The position numbers were made by a program, and so were the translations under genes. Shown here one piece after another: positions 1 through 5,180 of a DNA stretch of 5,180 nt. The stretch spans positions 1 to 5,180 of the forward strand of contig JAITBC010000133.1 of the NCBI GenBank assembly GCA_031283785.1. The letters run 5' to 3'. The stretch's first letter is position 1, and each line of letters begins with the position of its first letter. This DNA is from Tannerella sp. (GTDB lineage Bacteria > Bacteroidota > Bacteroidia > Bacteroidales > Tannerellaceae). The notes below the pieces were generated by a model, which was given only the letters and a program-made list of their open reading frames with translations, made no database searches and had not been told where the DNA came from.

Positions 1-369
1 CTCCGTGCCCTGCGAATTTTCGGCATATGGGCGGATATAATATTCCGTATTATGCTTCAAGCCTTCTATTTTCAATGTATACTCGCCTATACCGACCCCC
101 TCCGCAGGAATGACAGCGCCGTTTTCTCTTGCAGGAGATGACGACGTCCCGTAACAAAAACCGCGTTCCGTTATTTTAGCTCCATTTTCCTTGAGTATCT
201 CTGCCGTCACTTCAATTGATGAAGCCGTTTTGCTCTTAAGCGTAGCTCCTCCGTTGAACGCAGGTTTGCCGGCGCCGATCACACCCGTGTCTATTTTCGA
301 ATCTTCAATACAGCCGGAAAACAAGAATATAAAAAAAACAAATGTCAGAATATCAGATAACTTTTTCAT
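1..369 (-). CDS. Fn3-like surface lipoprotein, partial (C-terminus beyond window)
   Basis: The first 123 codons of a lipoprotein are present; the frame stays open to the window edge. Residues 1-20 form a type II signal peptide (MKK start, hydrophobic core, lipobox F-S-G-C) with the lipidated cysteine at residue 20. The residues after it, I-E-D, are acidic, which in Bacteroidetes can mark export to the cell surface; that is inference. Residues about 42-122 look like an Fn3-like beta-sandwich of the type common in Bacteroidetes lipoproteins: 'TERGFCYGTSSSP' near 68-79, then 'LKHNTEYYIRPYAENSQGT' near 104-122. Three in-frame ATGs (381, 375, 369) are possible. I chose 369 because it gives a standard signal peptide and has GGAA about 8 bases upstream; the one at 381 directly follows the stop of the upstream gene. 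The gene is probably cotranscribed with that beta-barrel gene. The ligand and role are unknown. Confidence 0.85.
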   Translation of the reverse strand, partial: MKKLSDILTFVFFIFLFSGCIEDSKIDTGVIGAGKPAFNGGATLKSKTASSIEVTAEILKENGAKITERGFCYGTSSSPARENGAVIPAEGVGIGEYTLKIEGLKHNTEYYIRPYAENSQGTE

Positions 370-381
370 TTTCATTTCCAT

Positions 382-1329
382 TTAAAAAAACACGCCAATA
401 CCTGCATTTGCAGATACATATTCAAGATTCAGCACGCTACAGCCGAGCGAACCATACATGACTTTCCCAATTCGGAATGTAGCATCCAAGTCTAATGCCA
501 GACCGTCAAAAGATGATATTTCGTGCTTATATTTAGCCCAGATCATTACGCCTTGCGGGTCGGCAACGACGTCGCCAATCTTCTCCAATTCGCACAACCG
601 CTCCCGACTGCAGTATCCTGCGCCTGCGGATATATAAAACGACGGCGTAGCCTTAATGACGACTCCTCCGGTTCCGATCCACATATTTATCGTTTCGCCA
701 CCGGTATACCTGTAACTGCCTTCAAATCCGCCGATAATACCAGCATCTTCCCTGTACTCCGTCGTATAACTCCTAAACGACATATTCGTACGATAGCGCA
801 AGTACCATCCGACGGTTTTTCCTGTTCCGCCCACAGTCAGGCCATACGGAGAATAGTACGATGCCGAATATCCAAGGAAGAAATCCATCTTTGTTTTTCC
901 ACGGGGCGGTTTCTTTGCCCCTGCCACATCCGTCGTAACTGTTTCCTGTATCAGCTCCAACCGGTCTTCCCAAAACTTAACTTTCTCTTCATTTTTAGGC
1001 GTTCCGATACCTTCCGTATAATACATTATCAGTTTGTTTATGCTTGCCGTATCTCTTAGTTCGGCCGCACCGGTAAGACATTCGAGGCAACGACTCATCA
1101 CGTTACGCATTATCATACGCATCGATTCGTCGGCCAGCCAGATAGATGTTAATTGATTTATACTATAGGAGTCACAATCAGGCAAGCCTTCTTCATACCA
1201 AATTTTAGCATTGCTGAAATCAAGGTTACCCATAGATTCATCGCCCTGTTTGTTGTATTCTGTCTGTTTTTGTGCCGCTACAATCATGGTTGCAAATAAC
1301 AACACAAACATTACCGTTGTTCTTCTCAT
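382..1329 (-). CDS. Secreted Sel1/TPR-like repeat protein with predicted outer-membrane beta-barrel
   Basis: A 315-residue protein. Residues 1-20 are a Sec signal peptide (R-R-T-T, then a hydrophobic stretch ending V-A-A-Q). Residues about 22-125 look helical. 'LIMYYTEGIGTPKNEEKVKFW' around 100-120 fits the Sel1-like repeat pattern (LGxxYxxGxGVxxDxxKAxxW), and the segment near 25-50 resembles a TPR helix pair. After a basic linker (about 138-147), residues 148-315 show alternating hydrophobic/polar strands rich in Tyr, Gly and Phe and end in G-V-F-F. A C-terminal aromatic is usual for outer-membrane barrels, and the length suits about eight strands; this is a prediction, not a recognised family. 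An upstream ATG at 1392 would add 21 residues, but it overlaps the -33 element and lies upstream of the predicted transcription start, so 1329 is preferred. The gene has its own promoter and abuts the lipoprotein gene. A role as outer-membrane partner or output of the neighbouring kinase is inferred only. Confidence 0.85.
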   Translation of the reverse strand: MRRTTVMFVLLFATMIVAAQKQTEYNKQGDESMGNLDFSNAKIWYEEGLPDCDSYSINQLTSIWLADESMRMIMRNVMSRCLECLTGAAELRDTASINKLIMYYTEGIGTPKNEEKVKFWEDRLELIQETVTTDVAGAKKPPRGKTKMDFFLGYSASYYSPYGLTVGGTGKTVGWYLRYRTNMSFRSYTTEYREDAGIIGGFEGSYRYTGGETINMWIGTGGVVIKATPSFYISAGAGYCSRERLCELEKIGDVVADPQGVMIWAKYKHEISSFDGLALDLDATFRIGKVMYGSLGCSVLNLEYVSANAGIGVFF

Positions 1330-1362
1330 TGTCTTTCTTATCAAAAAAAATCTTTCAAACGA

Positions 1363-1392
1363 CAAAACTACATGAAAATTTCGAATTTTCAA
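1363..1392 (-). promoter_or_regulatory. Bacteroidetes-type promoter of the Sel1/beta-barrel gene
   Basis: Read on the minus strand, the -33 element TTG (1392-1390) is followed by 19 bases and then TAGTTTTG (1370-1363), an exact fit to the Bacteroidetes -7 consensus TAnnTTTG. The transcription start should fall near 1357, giving a leader of about 28 bases before the ATG at 1329. It should drive the beta-barrel and lipoprotein genes independently of the kinase. The spacer holds an inverted repeat, described separately. Confidence 0.7.
1374..1390. repeat. 17-bp inverted repeat in the promoter spacer, candidate operator
   Basis: The sequence GAAAATT-TCG-AATTTTC has perfect 7-base arms around a 3-base centre. 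It lies between the -33 and -7 elements of the promoter for the beta-barrel gene, where a bound repressor would block RNA polymerase. The arms are AT-rich, so chance is a real alternative, and no known regulator is recognised. Confidence 0.35.
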
Positions 1393-1469
1393 GCGCTCAC
1401 TAATGAAAAAAGTTTTTTACAGAGGAAGCAGCCATCTTTAATATGGTGAATCAATCGGGGGAGATGTTA

Positions 1470-3416
1470 TCATTCAAATGTTTCCAGGCCTGTATTCAAA
1501 CATTTCCCTTGAGTATCATAAATATCATATTTGTAATCATTGCGCATGAACGCGCGACCTTTAACAGATTTATCCATGCCGATATATTTGCAGGGGATAC
1601 GTTCTTCTCCTCTTTCATCAATTGCTCCATAAAGAGTCGTCTTTTTATTCCGTACCAGTTTCAGGTTTCCGAATTTAATACCTTGAAGTATGTCGTATTT
1701 CTCCAAGCGTTCCTTTATTTTTATTTTCTCCACTTCCTCCTTGCATTGACGTATCAAGTCAATGGCCTCATTTGTCGTTTTTATATTAACGGCAGCCTCC
1801 AGGTCGGCCTCGGCGCCCGAATAATTATTATTTCCCATTTTAGCTTTTGCCGATGAGATATAATCGTTGTATTTCTTTTCCGATATTGCCTCTTTATCTT
1901 CCGGCGTCGGAATTTTGTTTGCGGATTTTCCCGAAGAAGTTTTTGCCGACATAAGATGCCCTGTTTCCCGATTTGAAGTAAACGTCGGACTCCGTTCGGG
2001 CTTGATTGCCGGATTCAGTTCCGAAGTACGTCCGGGATCGGCATTGACGGCCGGCATTGAGTCGGCATTATTGATCTGTGATGACTGCGACGGATATTCG
2101 TCAGGCGTCGGCTGTTGCTCATCGTATTCCGGGTTATGAAACGAGTCTTGCACGGATTCGCCGTAAGCAGAGCCATTGCTATCCGGCACGTTAACCGTCA
2201 TATCATCATTCTTTTCCGGCAGAAATATCCCGAAAGTCAAACTCTGCGGAGTGGCAACATCTATAAAATAGCTATATATAGCATATCCCAAAAATGAAAA
2301 AAGCAGAATGACGGCTGCTAAAGAAATCCGTTTCAATGTTTTTTTCTTCGGATTATCATTCCCCGAATATTTCCCGTCAGCAAAAGAAGACACCGGGATC
2401 GTCCTGTCGTCGTCCGTATCACCGGAATTTCCCGGCGAACGGACAAGAATCGGTTCGGTAAGTTCGTCGTCTGTTACGTCCTTCGTTTCCATCAGGTTAT
2501 TTTCCGTGAGTTCATACGGGGGAATATCCAGGGAGGCAAGCATTTCTTTCATTGCCCGATAGCGGTTTTCAGGCTTCACCTCCATCGCTTTGAGAACTGC
2601 TTTTTCGGTTTTTTTCGTAATATTGGCGTTGTACGACGAGGGGGGAAGCATCCGTTTGGTTGCTCTCAATATAGACTCGACAGGTATCACTCCCGTCAGC
2701 AGGTTATACATCGTAGCACCCAGCGAATAAATATCGGGACAGGGCGAGAAACTTTGCATACCCTCATAGTCATACTGCTCAATAGATGCGAAACCTTTCG
2801 ACAAAGTAAGCGTAGTAGTACTTGTCTCACGCTCGTCCATATTATATCGTTTGCTTACCCCAAAATCAATAAGGCGCGCGTTGTCGTCATTACCGATAAG
2901 GATATTACTCGGCTTAATATCAAGATGCACGATATTCTTTTCGTGCACGAAATCGAGAGCATCTCCTATCTGATGGACATATTTAAGCACTTTATTTTCA
3001 CTCAATACTCCCTCTTTATCAAGCATATATTTAAGGGAACAACCCTTTATATATTCCATAATGATATAGGCCGTATTGTTTTCCTCGAATACTTCCAGTA
3101 CGTTCACGATATGTGGGTGATGCACTTCCGAAAGGATATTCGCTTCTTTAATTAATTTTTCCTTGAATTTATCAAACAGTTTTCCGCCTGCTGCAGAATA
3201 AACCGTAACGGCAAGAGAATCCTTGTCGCGACAGCAGTAGTCTTTAAAGAAATATTCTTTAATACAGACCGGCACTTTCGTTTTCATTACGCCAAGCCCG
3301 CCCTTCACTTCAGTATTCCATACGCCCAGATATGTGATACCGAATCCGCCCTGGCCTATGACATGGGTTAGCTGGTATTTCCTGTTTTGTAAAAAATATC
3401 CGTCAGGTAAATTCAT
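1470..3416 (-). CDS. Transmembrane Ser/Thr protein kinase with exported WG-repeat-like domain
   Basis: A 648-residue Hanks-type kinase that phosphorylates proteins on Ser/Thr. Residues 14-295 are the catalytic domain: glycine loop GQGGFG (21-26), ATP-binding Lys53 (C-I-K-E), probable helix-C Glu91, catalytic loop H-L-D-I-K-P-S-N (164-171, catalytic Asp166), DFG (184-186), a Thr/Ser-rich activation loop (198-206), G-F-A-S-I-E-Q (208-214) and D-I-Y-S-L-G (228-233). Residues 300-358 are an acidic, Ser/Thr-rich juxtamembrane segment ending in K-K-K-T-L-K-R. One membrane helix spans about 364-385. The exported part has a Ser/Pro/Asn-rich linker (about 400-505), a helical TPR-like or coiled segment (about 512-575) and a WG-repeat-like unit (about 582-640: YGAIDERGEERIPCKY, then YDIYDTQGK). 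Start 3416 is chosen because upstream ATG 3458 lies inside the promoter, upstream of the -7 box; GGGGAA lies 5-10 bases before 3416. HLD replaces the usual HRD. The phosphatase and FHA genes upstream fit a shared circuit. Confidence 0.95.
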   Translation of the reverse strand: MNLPDGYFLQNRKYQLTHVIGQGGFGITYLGVWNTEVKGGLGVMKTKVPVCIKEYFFKDYCCRDKDSLAVTVYSAAGGKLFDKFKEKLIKEANILSEVHHPHIVNVLEVFEENNTAYIIMEYIKGCSLKYMLDKEGVLSENKVLKYVHQIGDALDFVHEKNIVHLDIKPSNILIGNDDNARLIDFGVSKRYNMDERETSTTTLTLSKGFASIEQYDYEGMQSFSPCPDIYSLGATMYNLLTGVIPVESILRATKRMLPPSSYNANITKKTEKAVLKAMEVKPENRYRAMKEMLASLDIPPYELTENNLMETKDVTDDELTEPILVRSPGNSGDTDDDRTIPVSSFADGKYSGNDNPKKKTLKRISLAAVILLFSFLGYAIYSYFIDVATPQSLTFGIFLPEKNDDMTVNVPDSNGSAYGESVQDSFHNPEYDEQQPTPDEYPSQSSQINNADSMPAVNADPGRTSELNPAIKPERSPTFTSNRETGHLMSAKTSSGKSANKIPTPEDKEAISEKKYNDYISSAKAKMGNNNYSGAEADLEAAVNIKTTNEAIDLIRQCKEEVEKIKIKERLEKYDILQGIKFGNLKLVRNKKTTLYGAIDERGEERIPCKYIGMDKSVKGRAFMRNDYKYDIYDTQGKCLNTGLETFE

Positions 3417-3425
3417 AAATATTCC

Positions 3426-3459
3426 CCGTACTAATAATTCCGTACAAAGGTAGTACAAA
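3426..3459. repeat. Cluster of short GTAC-containing repeats around the kinase promoter
   Basis: GTACAAA occurs at 3442-3448 and 3453-3459, a direct repeat with an 11-base period that flanks and overlaps the -7 box. CCGTAC occurs at 3426-3431 and 3440-3445. Three GTAC cores thus lie within 30 bases, spaced 14 and 11 bases apart, about one helical turn. This could be a regulator site near the transcription start or chance in short AT-rich DNA. Confidence 0.25.
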
Positions 3460-3476
3460 TTGCATATAATACAAAA
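3445..3476 (-). promoter_or_regulatory. Bacteroidetes-type promoter of the kinase gene
   Basis: On the minus strand TTTTG (3476-3472) is followed by 19 bases and TACCTTTG (3452-3445), an exact fit to the Bacteroidetes TTG-N19-TAnnTTTG promoter. Transcription should start near 3438, with a leader of about 20-25 bases before the ATG at 3416. The kinase can therefore be expressed separately from the phosphatase/FHA trio, although readthrough from upstream is also possible because I see no clear terminator in the gap. Confidence 0.72.
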
Positions 3477-3555
3477 TATATCCGCTTATTTTTATCGCCA
3501 AAACGCAACTTGTCTTCGTTTTTCGCCCGTCGGCAATCTGTGCGATGAGAGATCA

Positions 3556-4383
3556 CTATGCAAACGAATAAAATAAGGACAGGATATACTGTTTATAGCC
3601 TGCCGTTCTCTGTACATTTTGAACAGGTAAAATATAGAACGAGAAATTATCTTTCGCTTCGTCCGAACAATATTCCACAATAAAATTCTTAAGCGATTCG
3701 GCTTTCAGTCCGTGGGAAAAGAGGCTTTCTAAGCCCTCGTCCGTAAAACATTCGGTAACACCGTCGGTACACATCAGGAAACTGTCGCCCGGCCGTACGT
3801 CCGTTAAAAGTTTCACATCCGCATTAACCGAATGTGCCGACCCTGTGACGGCTCTTGTTATGACATTCTTTTGCGGATGAACGGCAGCTTCTTCTTTCGT
3901 TATTTTTCCTAACTGTACCCACGAATTGACAAGCGAATGATCTTCCGTCACATAAAGGATCTTACCGTTACGAATATGATAGATCCGGCTGTCTCCGATA
4001 TGCGCGATCGTTATACCGGATGTGCCGACATACAGAAAAGTCAGTGTAGTAGCCATCCCTTTCGCTTCGGGATGCATTTTTGCATACTCGTCGAAGCGCG
4101 ATTCCGTATACAGGACGGCTTTGTTGATAAAATCTTCGGAAGGATCGCTATCTTCTAAAAACGTATCAAAAAAAGTCTTGAAGGAATCGCAGGCTAACGC
4201 GCTTGCGACCTCGCCTTTTTCAGCGCCTCCCACTCCGTCGCATACCATAAAAAAACGCTGTCCGGAATTTGCCAACTCCGATAGCGGAAATATACTGTCT
4301 TCATTATTTTCACGGTTACCCTTTCCTGTAGCCGCAAACGGTCTCTCTAATGTTATATTCATGGCAAATATATATAGTTTCAT
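3556..4383 (-). CDS. PP2C-family Ser/Thr protein phosphatase
   Basis: A cytoplasmic metal-dependent phosphatase of the bacterial Stp/PrpC type, 275 residues from ATG 4383 or 268 from ATG 4362. Numbering from the shorter form, the PP2C motifs are all present: R-E-N-N-E-D (17-22, metal ligand Asp22), V-C-D-G-V-G-G (40-46, metal ligands Asp42/Gly43), M-A-T-T-L (103-107), I-A-H-I-G-D-S-R (119-126), E-D-H-S-L (140-144), the flap segment near 146-165, N-V-I-T-R-A-V-T-G (166-174), C-T-D-G-V (198-202, metal ligand Asp200) and K-D-N-F-S (237-241, metal ligand Asp238). No membrane segment or extra domain is seen, and the length is usual. ATG 4383 makes an ATGA overlap with the FHA stop, implying coupled translation; ATG 4362 is also possible and removes only seven non-conserved residues. 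It probably reverses the neighbouring kinase and is expected to be active because no catalytic residue is missing. Confidence 0.95.
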   Translation of the reverse strand: MKLYIFAMNITLERPFAATGKGNRENNEDSIFPLSELANSGQRFFMVCDGVGGAEKGEVASALACDSFKTFFDTFLEDSDPSEDFINKAVLYTESRFDEYAKMHPEAKGMATTLTFLYVGTSGITIAHIGDSRIYHIRNGKILYVTEDHSLVNSWVQLGKITKEEAAVHPQKNVITRAVTGSAHSVNADVKLLTDVRPGDSFLMCTDGVTECFTDEGLESLFSHGLKAESLKNFIVEYCSDEAKDNFSFYILPVQNVQRTAGYKQYILSLFYSFA

Positions 4384-4901
4384 TCATTAAAGCGAACGAT
4401 CGTGCGTCCCATAACAATTTCATCATTGTCTTTCAACACCACTACATCTCCGCTTTCAATACATTTTCCATTATATAACGTATTATTTTTACTGTTATTG
4501 TCCGAAAGACAGTGAAAATATCCGCCTTTCGGATTCTTTTTCACTTCTATGCGCACATGACTGCGACTGACCGTCTTATCGGCTGTCTGTATACAAATAG
4601 TGGCCGTAGAGACTTTCGCCTTACGACCAACTATTATCACTCCCTCGTTTAACCGGAACTCCTGATGCGGCGTATCGCCATCCGGCAATACGGTCAGACG
4701 TCCGATCCCTTCCTTTTTCAACTTCGGCAGAACGACAATGGTTTCTACCGCCGAGTCGTCGTCCCCTACCCTTTGTTTCAGATACGAAATAGGGATCTCC
4801 CGTTTGCATTTAGGACATTTAAAAGACACGATACCTTCCGGTATCCTCGTTTCATCGACTTTAAGTCTGACTTGACAATACGGACATTTAATAGGAATCA
4901 T
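4380..4901 (-). CDS. Zinc-ribbon and FHA domain phosphothreonine-binding protein
   Basis: A 173-residue predicted cytoplasmic adaptor. Residues 6-32 form a zinc ribbon (C6-P-Y-C9 and C29-P-K-C32) resembling the short MJ0042-type ribbons. Residues 45-65 are a linker with the single Thr54 after an Asp-rich stretch (D47-D-D-S). Residues about 68-172 are an FHA domain, which binds phosphothreonine peptides: V-G-R (91-93), S-R-S-H (112-115) and S-K-N-N-T (137-141) followed by N-G (144-145). These supply the Arg, Ser and Asn normally involved in phosphopeptide contact; the usual N-G-T reads N-N-T here. Start ATG 4901 overlaps the upstream acidic-protein stop by ATGA, and the stop overlaps the phosphatase start in the same way. 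It is probably the reader of the kinase's phosphorylation marks. Zinc binding and the true ligand are untested. Confidence 0.92.
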   Translation of the reverse strand: MIPIKCPYCQVRLKVDETRIPEGIVSFKCPKCKREIPISYLKQRVGDDDSAVETIVVLPKLKKEGIGRLTVLPDGDTPHQEFRLNEGVIIVGRKAKVSTATICIQTADKTVSRSHVRIEVKKNPKGGYFHCLSDNNSKNNTLYNGKCIESGDVVVLKDNDEIVMGRTIVRFNE

Positions 4902-5164
4902 AAGATGATTAACATCTCAGCTTCATTTATATCTGACGAATAGGTATCAATATCATCATCATTGATTATACCCATATCATCCATTGTAATGAAATCGGAA
5001 CCGTCATCTATAAGCCCGTCACCCGGAAAATCAACATCGAACGAATCATCTATCTGAACGAAATCCATCTCCGTATTTACCGTATCATCAATATCGACAA
5101 AAACGGCATCTCCCATCGTAACCATATCGTTATCCAACGTAACGAATGTATATTCATCTTTCAT
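4898..5164 (-). CDS. Small highly acidic repeat protein, unknown function
   Basis: An 88-residue protein of no family I recognise. It has 23 Asp and 4 Glu against one Lys and no Arg, giving a net charge near -26. A degenerate unit, [FV][IV]x[LIM]D[DN], appears at 7-12 (F-V-T-L-D-N), 22-27 (F-V-D-I-D-D), 35-40 (F-V-Q-I-D-D) and 58-63 (F-I-T-M-D-D), at uneven spacings of 15, 13 and 23 residues. No signal peptide or membrane segment is seen. The evidence that it is a real gene is the ATGA overlap with the FHA gene, the same strand and the mixed GAT/GAC codons for Asp. Three TxxD motifs (T16-M-G-D, T31-E-M-D, T60-M-D-D) match a known preference of some FHA domains, so it may be a phosphorylated ligand of the FHA protein and a kinase substrate. 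That is inference; metal binding or a disordered scaffold are alternatives. Only 16 bases lie upstream, so its promoter cannot be judged. Confidence 0.75.
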   Translation of the reverse strand: MKDEYTFVTLDNDMVTMGDAVFVDIDDTVNTEMDFVQIDDSFDVDFPGDGLIDDGSDFITMDDMGIINDDDIDTYSSDINEAEMLIIL

Positions 5165-5180
5165 AACTATTGTAATTAAT

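Noticed and set aside
523..1059. Plus-strand 178-residue open frame
   Set aside because: It lies fully antisense to the beta-barrel gene, has no domain signature or promoter, and its composition looks like the shadow of a coding strand.
1404..1420. A6-G-T6 palindrome after the kinase gene as a terminator
   Set aside because: The arms are only A:T pairs with almost no loop and no GC stem, so an intrinsic terminator is not supported.
3492..3530. AAAACG/CGTTTT arms after the phosphatase gene as a terminator
   Set aside because: Pairing stops after six mostly weak base pairs with mismatches beyond and no clear U-tract at the right place.
3492..3680. Minus-strand 62-residue frame between phosphatase and kinase
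   Set aside because: It overlaps the phosphatase C-terminus in another frame, has no recognisable motif and includes non-coding gap sequence. It is more likely a chance frame.
4022..4390. Plus-strand 122-residue open frame
   Set aside because: It is antisense to the phosphatase gene, where every PP2C motif is intact; no independent evidence supports it.
1470..4901. Type VI secretion threonine-phosphorylation pathway (PpkA/PppA/Fha)
   Set aside because: The kinase-phosphatase-FHA trio resembles it, but no secretion structural genes appear here and the kinase's exported domain differs. The resemblance is only at the level of enzyme families.
4665..4943. Plus-strand 92-residue frame over the FHA/acidic-protein junction
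   Set aside because: It is antisense to two genes joined by an ATGA overlap; its composition is explained by the zinc ribbon's complementary strand.

Overview
The window looks like chromosome from a Bacteroidales bacterium (Bacteroides/Parabacteroides-like). The reasons are: two sites that fit the Bacteroidetes sigma factor promoter exactly (TTG, 19 bases, TAnnTTTG); weak or absent Shine-Dalgarno sequences; a lipoprotein with the Fn3-like 'ERGFCY...LKxNTxYYIRxYA' pattern common in that phylum; and a kinase of the 'GQGGFGITY' type. The species cannot be named from the sequence.

Every supported gene is on the minus strand, so the order of transcription runs from high to low coordinates. First comes a tightly coupled trio: a very acidic 88-residue protein (5164-4898), a zinc-ribbon plus FHA protein (4901-4380) and a PP2C-type protein phosphatase (4383-3556), joined by two 4-base ATGA stop/start overlaps. 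A gap of about 140 bases with its own promoter leads to a transmembrane Ser/Thr protein kinase (3416-1470), which has a cytoplasmic catalytic domain, one membrane span and an exported part with helical and WG-repeat-like segments. A second gap of about 140 bases, again with a promoter, leads to a secreted protein with a Sel1-like repeat and a probable outer-membrane beta-barrel (1329-382). Its stop is followed almost at once by a lipoprotein with an Fn3-like domain (369 to the window edge), which is cut off.

Together the genes encode a complete phosphothreonine circuit: writer (kinase), eraser (PP2C), reader (FHA) and, as a hypothesis, a ligand or substrate (the acidic repeat protein, which carries three TxxD motifs of the kind some FHA domains bind). 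The kinase crosses the inner membrane, and the two downstream products are predicted to lie in the outer membrane or on the surface. A reasonable model is therefore an envelope-sensing phosphorylation system. The enzyme families are seen clearly in the sequence. That the genes form one pathway is inferred from gene order and motifs. I found no RNA genes, mobile elements, CRISPR arrays or convincing terminators.
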